Virus record (IMG/VR): IMGVR_UViG_3300025711_000264
Span: 1 to 35,192 of that record
DNA length: 35,192 nt
From: a virus
Direction: 5' to 3' (one strand)
The number at the start of each line of letters is the position of its first letter. Within the stretch, counting starts at the first letter, position 1. The notes under the pieces are model-generated. The model did not search any database, was not told the origin of the DNA, and saw only the letters and a list, made by a program, of their open reading frames with translations. Below are positions 8,474 to 16,517 of the stretch, piece by piece. A program made the translations under genes and the position numbers.

Positions 8474-8752
8474 ATGTCCATTGTCGCCCTGGTCATTCCG
8501 CTGATCACCGCCAGCGCCTACTTGTTTGGCGCCCTGCGGTTGGCCTGCTACAGCCGAGGCAATGCCCGCTACCGGCGCGGCATCTCTCTGCTGGCCAGCC
8601 TGTTCGGCGCCGCGCTGTGCATGAGCGGCCTTGAGCTGCTGCTGTACCGCCCACCGGTAAGCCTCTGGCAGGCCGTGACCGCCGTACTGCTCTGCACCCT
8701 GATTTATCGATCACGCGGCAATGTCGCCGCCCTGCTGAGGCCAAGCGTATGA
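8474..8752 (+). CDS. Phage holin family protein (second small membrane protein)
   Basis: This 92-residue protein has three clear hydrophobic segments: about 4-26, 35-57 and 62-79. They are separated by basic loops (YSRGNARYRRG), giving the holin-like pattern of a short polytopic membrane protein. It begins one base after the previous stop and ends overlapping the endolysin start (ATGA). It is the holin or the antiholin of the lysis cassette, paired with the preceding gene. Confidence 0.75.
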   Translation: MSIVALVIPLITASAYLFGALRLACYSRGNARYRRGISLLASLFGAALCMSGLELLLYRPPVSLWQAVTAVLLCTLIYRSRGNVAALLRPSV

Positions 8753-9594
8753 CCCTCACCCTGCGCCACGGCGACCGTGGCCAAACCGTCAGCCAACTGC
8801 AAAAGCAGCTCAACCAGGCCGGTGCCAAGCCTGCGCTGGTCGTCGACGCCGACTTCGGCGACGCCACGGAAAAGGCGGTGCGCGCCTTCCAGGCCAAAGT
8901 CGGCCTGGTCAACGACGGCATTGCCGGCAGCAAGACCCTGGCGGCCCTGACCGGTGCCGATTGCCGCCTGCTGCTGGGCAACGCCACCCTGGCGGCGGGC
9001 GCCGAGCGCCTGGGCGTCGAGCTGGCCTCGATCTATGCCGTCAACGAGCTAGAGAGCCACGGCCAAGGCTTCCTGGCCAACGGCAAGCCGAAAATCCTGT
9101 ACGAGCGGCATGTCATGTACCAGCGCTTGGCGATGCCACGCAACGAGGGTGACGACGTCGTCGAGCTGCAGCGCCATGCCGATGAACTGGCCACCGCCTA
9201 CCCGCAACTGGTCAACCCCCGCCCGGGTGGCTACATCGGCGGTACCGGCGAGCACCAGCGCCTGGCCCAGGCCCGTATGCTCGATGCCGACCGAGCCGCC
9301 GAGTCTGCGAGCTGGGGGGCTTTCCAGATCATGGGCTACCACTGGCCGCGTCTGGGCTATGCAAGCCTGGCTGACTTCGTCACCCGGATGCACCAGGACG
9401 AACGCGAACACTTCGAAGCCTTCGTCCGCTTCATTGAGTCGGATCCGGCGTTGCACAAGGCGCTCAAGGGCAAGAAGTGGGCGCAGTTCGCCAAGCTCTA
9501 CAACGGCCCGGCCTACGCCAAGAACCTCTACGACGTGAAGCTTGAACGCGCCTACGAACGGCACGCCACCTGCGGCTGCACCCTCGCCGCGTAA
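8749..9594 (+). CDS. Endolysin: N-acetylmuramidase with peptidoglycan-binding domain
   Basis: The protein (281 residues) cleaves cell-wall peptidoglycan at lysis. An N-terminal peptidoglycan-binding domain spans about residues 6-68 (GDRGQTVSQLQKQL to DGIAGSKTLAAL). A DUF3380-type N-acetylmuramidase domain follows to the C-terminus. E102 in NELESHG is the probable catalytic glutamate, and KILYERH and the SWGAFQIMGYHW segment are family hallmarks. No signal peptide is seen, so it should need the holin for export. It replaces the unrelated P2 gpK endolysin. Confidence 0.92.
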   Translation: MTLTLRHGDRGQTVSQLQKQLNQAGAKPALVVDADFGDATEKAVRAFQAKVGLVNDGIAGSKTLAALTGADCRLLLGNATLAAGAERLGVELASIYAVNELESHGQGFLANGKPKILYERHVMYQRLAMPRNEGDDVVELQRHADELATAYPQLVNPRPGGYIGGTGEHQRLAQARMLDADRAAESASWGAFQIMGYHWPRLGYASLADFVTRMHQDEREHFEAFVRFIESDPALHKALKGKKWAQFAKLYNGPAYAKNLYDVKLERAYERHATCGCTLAA

Positions 9595-9621
9595 CCCGCC
9601 ACCAGCAGTCCAGGAGTCCCC

Positions 9622-9828
9622 ATGATCGACATTGCCCAGATCCGCAAGCACAGCCCCCAAGATGGTGACGTCTTCGTTTTGCCCGAGGGTACCGACCACC
9701 AGGACGCCCAGGCCTTCGCCGAGGCCTTGCATGTGGCGTGCCCGGGCGTGAAGTGCCTGGTACTCACTACCGATGTTCAGCGCCTGGATGTCGCCGCGAT
9801 GAACGCCGCCGGCTGGTACCGGCCGTGA
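9622..9828 (+). CDS. Small unknown protein in the lysis cassette
   Basis: This is a 68-residue acidic protein with no recognised domain, membrane segment or signal peptide. It lies between the muramidase and Rz, has a ribosome binding site (GGAG, upstream of 9622), and its TGA overlaps the GTG start of the Rz gene. It is probably real because the frame is sealed into a coupled chain. Function unknown. Confidence 0.65.
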   Translation: MIDIAQIRKHSPQDGDVFVLPEGTDHQDAQAFAEALHVACPGVKCLVLTTDVQRLDVAAMNAAGWYRP

Positions 9829-10268
9829 TCGATCTGCGGCAGGCCGGATTGACTGTAGCGGTGGTAGCTGCGCTGGCCCTGCTGTTCTGGGGCCAGCATC
9901 AGCGCCTTGAAGTGGAAAAGGCCAAGTCCGCCAACGCCGTAGAGCGCCTGCAGACAATCCAGGAGCGCAGCGATCGCCAGACCGCCACCATCGTTCGCCT
10001 CGACGCCGAGGCGAAGGCCGAACGCGCCGCCCAGACCGCCCTGCGGACCACCCAGAACCAACTGCGCCAGAACCTGGCCGACAGCCTCAACCAGATTCAG
10101 GAGCTCGAACATGAGAACGATGAACTTCGCGATTGGTCCCGCCAGCCTCTGCCTGCTGTTGCTCGCCGGTTGCGCGAGCGCCCCGCCATCACCGGCGCCG
10201 CAGATTATCGTGACTGGCTGTCCCGCCGTCGTGCCCTGCAGCCTGCCACCGGCGGCACCGATCGGTAA
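9825..10268 (+). CDS. lysB: Rz-like inner-membrane spanin (LysB)
   Basis: This is the inner-membrane spanin subunit, about 147 residues (P2 LysB is about 141). It has one N-terminal membrane anchor (about residues 7-24, LTVAVVAALALLF) and a long coiled-coil periplasmic part rich in Q, E and R. It pairs with the lipoprotein encoded in the overlapping frame to fuse inner and outer membranes at the last lysis step. The frame is open upstream, but the GTG at 9825 overlaps the previous stop and puts the membrane anchor at the N-terminus. Confidence 0.85.
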   Translation: MIDLRQAGLTVAVVAALALLFWGQHQRLEVEKAKSANAVERLQTIQERSDRQTATIVRLDAEAKAERAAQTALRTTQNQLRQNLADSLNQIQELEHENDELRDWSRQPLPAVARRLRERPAITGAADYRDWLSRRRALQPATGGTDR

Positions 10269-10374
10269 CGGCGAGTTGCTGCGCGATGCCGAAGAGGTGG
10301 AAGCCGCCTGGGCTGACTGCGCCGCCCAGGTCGATACGGTGTACCAGGCGCAACAGAAGGCCCCTCGTCCATGA
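10111..10374 (+). CDS. lysC: Rz1-like outer-membrane lipoprotein spanin (LysC), nested in Rz
   Basis: This 87-residue protein begins inside the Rz gene in another reading frame and runs past its end, the classic nested Rz/Rz1 arrangement. A lipoprotein signal peptide with lipobox LLAGC predicts cleavage before C21. It is followed by a proline- and serine-rich segment (ASAPPSPAPQ), as in other Rz1 proteins. The last codons overlap the start of the tail completion gene R at 10371. Confidence 0.87.
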   Translation: MRTMNFAIGPASLCLLLLAGCASAPPSPAPQIIVTGCPAVVPCSLPPAAPIGNGELLRDAEEVEAAWADCAAQVDTVYQAQQKAPRP

Positions 10375-10895
10375 ACAAGCCCGATTCCCTGCGCAACCAC
10401 CTACTTGCCGCCGTGCCAGGATTGCGCAATGACCCCGACCGCCTGCTGGTGTTCATCGACAACGGCACCGTCCGCAGCACAGCAGCGGTGGGTCTTTCAT
10501 TCGAGTACGCCTACACCCTCAACGTGATGCTGACGGACTTTGCCGGACACCCAGATGCGCTGATGATTCCCCTGCTGGCCTGGTTGATGGTCAACCAGCA
10601 TGAGCTGATCGCCAATCTGGAAAAGGGCAAGGAAGCCATCAGGTTTGAAGCCGACGTCCTGGACAACAGCAAGGTCGACCTGTCGATCGAGCTGGCCCTC
10701 ACCGAACGGGTGATCGTCAAGAAACAGGACGACGGCACGTTGCAGGTCAGCCATCCGGACGAACCTCAGCTTGAGCCGTTCCTACCGGCCGGGGACTGGA
10801 AGCTGTACGCCGGCGGTGAACTGCTCGCCGAATGGCAGAGCACCGCCCAGGACGGCGGCGATATCGCCGGCTCGCACCCCCGCCGTCATGGCTGA
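10371..10895 (+). CDS. R: Tail completion protein (P2 gpR family)
   Basis: The protein has 174 residues (P2 gpR about 155) and lies between the spanins and S, as in P2. P2 gpR is required to finish the tail at its head-proximal end. Family features are the N-terminal LRNHLLAAVPGLRNDPDRLLVFIDNG segment (positions about 6-31, shown here only in part as LRNHLLAAVPGL), a hydrophobic PLLAWLMVNQ core near 65, and the EPFLPAGDWKLY ending. It overlaps the following S gene by eight bases. Confidence 0.87.
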   Translation: MNKPDSLRNHLLAAVPGLRNDPDRLLVFIDNGTVRSTAAVGLSFEYAYTLNVMLTDFAGHPDALMIPLLAWLMVNQHELIANLEKGKEAIRFEADVLDNSKVDLSIELALTERVIVKKQDDGTLQVSHPDEPQLEPFLPAGDWKLYAGGELLAEWQSTAQDGGDIAGSHPRRHG

Positions 10896-11340
10896 TAACC
10901 TCAACGCCTTGGAAGACTGGGCCGGCGCCTTGCTGGCCAAGCTGGAGCCGAGCGCCCGCCGCAAGCTCAACCAGGAGATTGCCCGGGATCTGCGCCGCAG
11001 CCAGCAGCAGCGCATCGCCGCACAGCGCAACCCTGACGGCACCCCTTACGCCAAGCGCAAGCCGCGTCAGCTGCGTGGTAAGGTCGGCCGGATCAAGCGC
11101 CAGATGTTCACCAAGCTGCGCCAGGCCAAACACCTGAAACTGCAGAGCACACCGAACTCGATCGCCATTGGCTTCCTGGCCCGCACGGCCCGCATCGCCC
11201 GGGTCCACCAGGAAGGCCTGCGTGATCGCCCAGGCAAGGGCGCAGCTGACATCCAGTACGAGCGCCGCGAGCTCCTGGGCTTCAGCCCGGCAGACATCGA
11301 GCTGATCCGCGACCGCCTGCTCGAACACCTCACCCGCTGA
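10888..11340 (+). CDS. S: Tail completion protein (P2 gpS family)
   Basis: The protein has 150 residues, the same length as P2 gpS. Family signs are the N-terminal LEDWAGALLAKL helix, the strongly basic PYAKRKPRQLRGKVGRIKR region, and the ending LIRDRLLEHL. The frame is open from 10771, but the ATG at 10888 is preferred because it gives the family length and overlaps the R stop in the sequence ATGGCTGA. In P2, S acts with R in tail completion. It ends the first late transcript before a new late promoter. Confidence 0.9.
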   Translation: MADNLNALEDWAGALLAKLEPSARRKLNQEIARDLRRSQQQRIAAQRNPDGTPYAKRKPRQLRGKVGRIKRQMFTKLRQAKHLKLQSTPNSIAIGFLARTARIARVHQEGLRDRPGKGAADIQYERRELLGFSPADIELIRDRLLEHLTR

Positions 11341-11415
11341 CCCTGCCGCTGTAACAAGGCCTCCTACAAGCTGCGCGCCGTGCGCTTCACGCGCGCGCAT
11401 CGCAGCATCACCGGC
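11341..11415 (+). promoter_or_regulatory. Late promoter region for the baseplate operon, Ogr-type dyad
   Basis: TGTAACAAGGCCTCCTACA at 11350-11368 is the second copy of the TGTA-N11-TACA dyad. It lies in the short gap between S and V, where P2 has its V promoter. If the activator binds about 55 bases before the start of transcription, RNA would begin near 11414. That is very close to the chosen V start, so the true distance may be shorter. No clear -10 was identified. Confidence 0.6.
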
Positions 11416-11994
11416 ATGAACATCGCCGAACTCGCTCGTCTCATCGAAAACCTTGTCCGCCTCGGCACCGTCGAAGCGGTCCAGGTGCAGCCGCCCCGCG
11501 TCAAAGTGAAAAGCGGCAACATCGTCACCGCCTGGCGGCCGTGGCTGAGCCTGCGTGCCGGCGCTGACCGCGAATGGGACCCGCCCACCATTGGCGAGCA
11601 GGTCGTACTGTTGAGCCCGTCAGGGCTACTTGCCCAGGCCGTCGTGCTCACCGGCCTGTTCAGCGACCACAACCCGGCCAACGGTGACCGCGAAGGCCTG
11701 CACCGCCGCACCTACCGCGATGGAGCCGTGATCGAGTACGACAGCGTCGCTCACCAACTGCGCGCCATCCTCCCCGAGGGCGGCGTCACCGATATCACCA
11801 GCACCGGCGGCATCAACATCACCGGTCCGATCAACCACACCGGTGATTACACCCAACAGGGCAACCAGCAGGTTACTGGCACCGTGACCGTGTCCGATGA
11901 CGTGGTTGCCGGCGCCGACGGCATCAGTCTGGTCAAGCACCGCACCTCCGGCGTTATGCCTGGACCAGGTGAATCAGGAGCGCCCGTGCCATGA
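11416..11994 (+). CDS. V: Baseplate assembly protein / membrane-piercing spike (P2 gpV family)
   Basis: The trimeric spike punctures the outer membrane. The protein has 192 residues (P2 gpV 211). An N-terminal helix (NIAELARLIENLVRLG) leads into the OB-fold domain (WLSLRAG to GEQVVLLSPSG). A beta-helix with TSTGGINITGPI-type repeats follows, then a glycine-proline-rich tip. The usual tip motif HxH, which binds iron in P2, reads H-R-T here (LVKHRTSG). The ATG at 11416 is preferred over one at 11380 because it matches the family N-terminus. V, W, J and I overlap as ATGA. Confidence 0.92.
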   Translation: MNIAELARLIENLVRLGTVEAVQVQPPRVKVKSGNIVTAWRPWLSLRAGADREWDPPTIGEQVVLLSPSGLLAQAVVLTGLFSDHNPANGDREGLHRRTYRDGAVIEYDSVAHQLRAILPEGGVTDITSTGGINITGPINHTGDYTQQGNQQVTGTVTVSDDVVAGADGISLVKHRTSGVMPGPGESGAPVP

Positions 11995-12344
11995 CCGGTA
12001 TGAATGCCCAGACCGGGCGCGTGATCTCCGATCGCCTGCACCTTGCGCAGTCAATCGCCGACATCCTCACCACCCCGATCGGCAGCCGCGTCATGCGCCG
12101 AGATTACGGGAGCCAGCTGGTCGACCTCATTGACTGGCCGCTGAATAACGCCACGCGCCTGCAGGCATACGCCGCGACCGCTACGGCCCTGATGCGCTGG
12201 GAACCACGCATCCGCCTCAGCCGCGTGCTGTTGAGCCTGGGTGACGTACCTGGGCAAGCGATCCTCGACGTTGAAGGCTCACTCACAGACAGCAACGAGC
12301 CGTTGAACCTGCGCATTCCATTGAACCTGGGGGCTGGGGCATGA
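11991..12344 (+). CDS. W: Baseplate wedge protein (P2 gpW family, T4 gp25-like)
   Basis: The protein has 117 residues (P2 gpW 115) with the gp25-like lysozyme-fold baseplate pattern. Recognisable segments are QSIADILTTPIGSRVMRRDYGSQL-type (positions about 18-41), LIDWPLN, and a C-terminal strand-rich tail. gp25-like proteins join the wedge to the sheath. Its start overlaps the V stop and its stop overlaps the J start, both as ATGA. Confidence 0.93.
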   Translation: MTGMNAQTGRVISDRLHLAQSIADILTTPIGSRVMRRDYGSQLVDLIDWPLNNATRLQAYAATATALMRWEPRIRLSRVLLSLGDVPGQAILDVEGSLTDSNEPLNLRIPLNLGAGA

Positions 12345-13255
12345 ACACGTTCACCCCGATTGACATCAATTTGCTGCCTGCCCCGCAGGTGGTGGAACAG
12401 ATCGACTACGAGCAAATCCTCAGCGAGCGCAAAGCGTCCCTGGTCAGCCTCTGGCCGGTCGATGAGCAGGCCGGCATTGCCGCCAGGCTTGCCCTGGAGT
12501 CGGAACCCCTGACCAAACTGGTGCAGGAGAATGCTTACCGGGAAATGGTATGGCGCCAACGGGTCAATGAAGCGGCACTTGCCACCTTGCTGGCCAAAGC
12601 GGCAGGGAACGATCTTGACCAGGTAGCAGCCAACTACAACGTGTCCCGGCTTGTCGTCACCCCGGCAGCTCCCACTGCTACCCCGCCTGTCGCCGCCATC
12701 ATGGAATCGGACGACAGCCTGCGAGAGCGCGCCCAGATGGCCTGGGAAGGATTGTCGACCGCAGGCCCGCGCAACAGCTACATCCTCCATGCCCGCAGCG
12801 CCGAGGGCAGCATTGCGGATGCCACGGCAGAAAGCCCTTCGCCAGCGGTTGTCGTCGTGACTGTTCAATCGCTCCTGGGCGACGGCAGCGTCGAAGCCGA
12901 AGTGCTTGAGATCGTTCAGCGCTATTTGAGTGATGATGACCGGCGCCCTGTCGCCGATCGGCTCACTGTTCAATCCGCCCAGGTGATCACCTACGCGGTC
13001 GAGGCAACGATCTACCTCTCTACGACCGGCCCGGAATCCGAGCCAATCCGGGCAGCCGCGGAAGCCAAACTGAACGCTTTTGTCGGTCAGCGGCGGCGCT
13101 TGGGCGTCGAGGTTTCAGAGTCGGCCATATTCGCCGCGCTGCATGTGGAAGGCGTCCGCAAGGTCGAGCTCGCCGGTTGGGTCGACCTGAAACCCACCCC
13201 CGCCCAAGCGGCCTACTGCGAAAGCGTCAGCGTCAAAGTCGGAGCGTCGGAATGA
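12341..13255 (+). CDS. J: Baseplate assembly protein (P2 gpJ family)
   Basis: The protein has 304 residues (P2 gpJ 302). It belongs to the baseplate J family, which builds the baseplate wedge with W and I. Typical parts are the N-terminal IDINLLPAPQVVEQIDYEQI region (about 6-25), the AGNDLDQVAANYNV segment near 87-100, and the central AGPRNSYILHARSA. The C-terminal segment is strand-rich. ATGA overlaps join it to its neighbours on both sides. Confidence 0.93.
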   Translation: MNTFTPIDINLLPAPQVVEQIDYEQILSERKASLVSLWPVDEQAGIAARLALESEPLTKLVQENAYREMVWRQRVNEAALATLLAKAAGNDLDQVAANYNVSRLVVTPAAPTATPPVAAIMESDDSLRERAQMAWEGLSTAGPRNSYILHARSAEGSIADATAESPSPAVVVVTVQSLLGDGSVEAEVLEIVQRYLSDDDRRPVADRLTVQSAQVITYAVEATIYLSTTGPESEPIRAAAEAKLNAFVGQRRRLGVEVSESAIFAALHVEGVRKVELAGWVDLKPTPAQAAYCESVSVKVGASE

Positions 13256-13953
13256 CCGCCCTGCTGCCGCCCAACGCCAGCCAGCTGGAACGCCTGGCCG
13301 CTGAGGCGCTTGCACAGATCGACCAGGTGCCAGTCCCGGTCAGGGATCTGCTGAATCCTGATCGCTGCCCGGTAGCGATGCTCCCGTACCTGGCCTGGGC
13401 GTTCTCTGTCGATCGCTGGGATGCCAACTGGGGCGAAGCAACGAAGCGGCAGGTGATCAAGTCGTCCTACTACGTCCACTCGCGCAAGGGCACCATCGGC
13501 GCGTTGCGGCGGGTGATTGAACCGCTGGGCTATCGGATCAAGGTCAACGAATGGTGGGAGACCCAGCCCGAAGGCACCCCCGGCACGTTCTCGCTTGACA
13601 TCGAAGTGCTCGATGCCGGCATCAGCGAGGCCACCTTCGAGCTGCTCAATGCCCTGATCGGGGATGCGAAGCCGCTGAGCCGCCATGTTGCCGAGCTGAA
13701 TCTTATCGGCGTCGTCGCCGGCCCGTTGACGGTCGCCACGACCCTGCAGGATGGCCACGAAACTTCCATCTATCCCTACGCCCCCCGGCAAATCGAAAGC
13801 GCGGGCCAGGTCTTCTTCAGCGTTGCCATTTACGACGGCGACTCAACCTCCATTTTCCCGAAAGCCCCGGCGGCTATTGAGTCGCAGATCTCGATCAACG
13901 CCGCATCCACGATCGTGAGTATCGACACGGTCGCGGTATACCCCCAAGTTTAG
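13252..13953 (+). CDS. I: Tail protein I (P2 gpI family) with a repeated C-terminal extension
   Basis: Residues 1-150 match the P2 gpI family (LLPPNASQLERLAAEAL, PYLAWAFSVDRWD, VHSRKGTIGALRR), which connects the baseplate wedge with the tail fibre. The protein has 233 residues against about 176 in P2. The extra C-terminal part contains two copies of a 17-residue unit at 167-183 and 195-211, sharing 11 identical positions (pattern DG-TSI-P-AP-IES). The extension may adapt the baseplate to the unusual tail fibre encoded next; that is inference. The ATG at 13252 overlaps the J stop. Confidence 0.88.
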   Translation: MTALLPPNASQLERLAAEALAQIDQVPVPVRDLLNPDRCPVAMLPYLAWAFSVDRWDANWGEATKRQVIKSSYYVHSRKGTIGALRRVIEPLGYRIKVNEWWETQPEGTPGTFSLDIEVLDAGISEATFELLNALIGDAKPLSRHVAELNLIGVVAGPLTVATTLQDGHETSIYPYAPRQIESAGQVFFSVAIYDGDSTSIFPKAPAAIESQISINAASTIVSIDTVAVYPQV

Positions 13954-13961
13954 GAGCAGGC

Positions 13962-16367
13962 ATGGCTAGCTATTTCACTCTTTTGACCGCTGTTGGCGCA
14001 GCAAAACTGGCCAATGCAATCGCGTTGCAACAAGACTTCACCATCAGCCAGATGGCCATTGGCGACGGTGGAGGCTCGATGCCCGTGCCGAGCACTTCGC
14101 GCACTGCCCTGGTCAACGAGGTGCGGCGCGGCCCGGTCAATCGGGTCGAGAAGGACGCCAACAACCCGGCCTGGGTGGTGGTTGAACAAGTTCTCCCACC
14201 TGAAATCGGCGGGTGGACCATTCGCGAGGTCGGCCTCTACGACGCTGACGGGGATCTCGTCGCGTACGGCAACTACCCGGAAACGTACAAACCTGTACTC
14301 GCCGAGGGCAGCGCCAGAACGCAAACCATCCGCTTCATCGCCGAGGTGGGAAGTGCTGAGGCCGTTACCCTCAAGGTTGACCCCTCGATCGTGCTGGCCA
14401 CCCGCGAATGGGCTGAACAGCAGGCCGCAGCAAAGGTCCTGGCTCATGACCAGGACCCCACAGCTCACATCGGAAACCACCCGATGGGCATGGGAATGCT
14501 CATTGGTCGGATGCGTGCCGGCGAGGCCGTCAAGATTGCCTTCTATGGCGATAGCACGACTGATGGCGTGGGCACATCCGGATGGACCGCAAACCCGCTG
14601 ACCGGTAACTCGGCGATCGGCACCACTGACCATGGCGCAGCTGGCGGGTACAACGCCTTCCCGCGTCGTCTGCAAGAGCTGCTGCGGTTGTTCTACGCCA
14701 ACGACCAGGTCCGCTGCTACAACGCTGGCTACAGTGGTAAGCGCATGGACAACGGTTGGGCGATGGAAAACCTTGATGCTGCGGTGTTAAAAAGCCCGGT
14801 TTACAAGGACTGCGACGCCGTGGTGGTGGCTTTCGGGCTCAATGATGCCGCACAGGCGGGTAGCCGACTGAATCAGCACGTGGCTGAAAGCAGAAAGGTG
14901 ATCGAGGCCATTCTCAAGGCCGGAAAGCTACCGATCCTGATGTCGGCAGACGCCCACTGGCGTAGCCATGATGACTTTGACAACACCGGAAATAACTACG
15001 AAAACACCGAAATCTCCGAGATGAATGCTGCCAAGCGGGCACTGTGCACGCAGTACGGCATTCCTTACATCGAAATGCACGACCGCCAGCGCGACTGGAT
15101 GAACCGCAATGGAGGCGCCACCTGGTGGCGCAAGGTCGCTCCTGACGGGCTGCATGCGAACAACGAGGGCCATCAGATCAAGGCCTGCATCCTCGCGGAG
15201 CAGCTCATCCCCGAGCTGTACCGCGTGGGCCGTAACTTCCTGGAGCGCATCAACTGGCAGGACTCCCGCACCCGGTACCCTTATGCCCATGAAACGTACT
15301 TCGCACCGATCGTGGACTCGGCATCCATCCAGAACAACTTCCAGGTGACACCAGGCCGTTTCGTACCAGGCGCGGTGCTGCTGGATGCGTGGGTATGGTG
15401 TGAAGAAGGCGACTTGCCTTTGCTGCACCGGATGATTTCGGACTCCGGACAGGGGCACACTGACCTGACCATCGCCGAGGTCGGAAGGATCAAGATCTAC
15501 CACCTGGGCGGAGCAGATCCGTCGGTGCCGATCTACGACAAAGAGGTCAACGGCGCGGGGACAGCGGCTTACATCAACCATGTTTTCGACCGCCCTTGCC
15601 GGCTGCTGCGTCTGCCCTACGGATTGTGCCGAATCACGTTGACAGCGCCCGGGAAGACCCTCAGCCGGAACCTGTTCGGCGGCCACTTCGAGATCAACCC
15701 CAGCTACAAGATGATGGAAAAGAAGCCATTTTTCCTCGGTGATCTGGGTGACGTATCGCTGCTTAAATCGCCGGTTTGGCAGCAGAACCTGATTGAGCGC
15801 GCGGGCCCGCACAAGTACACCGTGAACGTGCCTACTGCTGGTCGGTTCGTCTACGCGGCCCGCGAGGAACGGGACGGGTCCAACACCGTAGATTTCGGGG
15901 TACCAGGTCAAAAGCGAGAGATCTACCTCCGGGCCAAACTTTCTCCTGGTACTGGTGTCATGCTGTTCGCCGGCCCGTCTTACCGTGAAAACGGGGAGAT
16001 CACCACCAACGAAGGCGCCTTCTTCGTGTTCAGGCCTGCTACGACCGGTGTCGTTCGCCTCTATGTCTATGGCGATGAGGGCTCGATTCCAGTACTTGGC
16101 GAGGGCACAGTATCGACTGGCCTGGTCAACGATCTACTGGAATGTGTGCTCGTCTTCGAGCGAGCCCTCACTGGTGAGCAAATCGTTCGTCTCTACGAGG
16201 GCGCGAAGGCGAGCGGCACACCTCTGATCTCATGGACCTCAGGCGCAGGGCTCTGTGGTCCATGGGCCGGCACTATGGGTGGTGCGTACTTCAATATCGT
16301 GCAGTCGTATGTGAACACCGACGTGTCGGTGGAGATCCTGGAAATGGTCGCCCGCCACTACGGATGA
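13962..16367 (+). CDS. H: Tail fibre (P2 gpH-like N-terminus) with SGNH/GDSL hydrolase domain
   Basis: This 801-residue receptor-contact protein starts with the phage tail-collar fibre domain of the gpH family (about 1-160: FTLLTAVGAAKLANA, GWTIREVGLYDADGDL). From about 180 to 420 it carries an SGNH hydrolase. Block I is G196-D-S198 (nucleophile), block III is G292-L-N294-D295, and block V is D395-G-L-H398. The C-terminal half is strand-rich and unidentified. SGNH domains deacylate sugars or lipids, so the fibre probably trims acetyl or acyl groups from the surface glycan it binds. No tail-fibre assembly (gpG-type) chaperone follows; a terminator does. Confidence 0.88.
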   Translation: MASYFTLLTAVGAAKLANAIALQQDFTISQMAIGDGGGSMPVPSTSRTALVNEVRRGPVNRVEKDANNPAWVVVEQVLPPEIGGWTIREVGLYDADGDLVAYGNYPETYKPVLAEGSARTQTIRFIAEVGSAEAVTLKVDPSIVLATREWAEQQAAAKVLAHDQDPTAHIGNHPMGMGMLIGRMRAGEAVKIAFYGDSTTDGVGTSGWTANPLTGNSAIGTTDHGAAGGYNAFPRRLQELLRLFYANDQVRCYNAGYSGKRMDNGWAMENLDAAVLKSPVYKDCDAVVVAFGLNDAAQAGSRLNQHVAESRKVIEAILKAGKLPILMSADAHWRSHDDFDNTGNNYENTEISEMNAAKRALCTQYGIPYIEMHDRQRDWMNRNGGATWWRKVAPDGLHANNEGHQIKACILAEQLIPELYRVGRNFLERINWQDSRTRYPYAHETYFAPIVDSASIQNNFQVTPGRFVPGAVLLDAWVWCEEGDLPLLHRMISDSGQGHTDLTIAEVGRIKIYHLGGADPSVPIYDKEVNGAGTAAYINHVFDRPCRLLRLPYGLCRITLTAPGKTLSRNLFGGHFEINPSYKMMEKKPFFLGDLGDVSLLKSPVWQQNLIERAGPHKYTVNVPTAGRFVYAAREERDGSNTVDFGVPGQKREIYLRAKLSPGTGVMLFAGPSYRENGEITTNEGAFFVFRPATTGVVRLYVYGDEGSIPVLGEGTVSTGLVNDLLECVLVFERALTGEQIVRLYEGAKASGTPLISWTSGAGLCGPWAGTMGGAYFNIVQSYVNTDVSVEILEMVARHYG

Positions 16368-16384
16368 CCTTTTGGCTCCCAGTA

Positions 16385-16409
16385 GGCCTCGCTTCGGCGG
16401 GGCCTTTTT
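16385..16409 (+). terminator. Rho-independent terminator after the tail fibre gene
   Basis: GGCCTCGC at 16385-16392 pairs with GCGGGGCC at 16397-16404 (one G-T pair) around a TTCG loop, followed by five T. It lies 18 bases after the tail fibre stop and ends the V-W-J-I-H transcript ahead of the next late promoter. Confidence 0.88.
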
Positions 16410-16517
16410 GTTCGGGCTTGTAAGCCTGGCTCCTACAGCTCGCCAAGCTCGCAGCTTCTGTGCGCGCGCATCAATCTCAGGGCTCACTGAATTGCGATCC
16501 TGCGCAGGAGCCGCCAC
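16410..16517 (+). promoter_or_regulatory. Late promoter region for the sheath-tube-tape operon, Ogr-type dyad
   Basis: TGTAAGCCTGGCTCCTACA at 16419-16437 is the third TGTA-N11-TACA dyad. Its centre at 16428 predicts a transcription start near 16483 if the activator sits about 55 bases upstream. That leaves room for the AGGAG ribosome binding site before the sheath ATG at 16518. The terminator just upstream isolates this promoter from the fibre operon, matching the position of the P2 F promoter. Confidence 0.62.
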
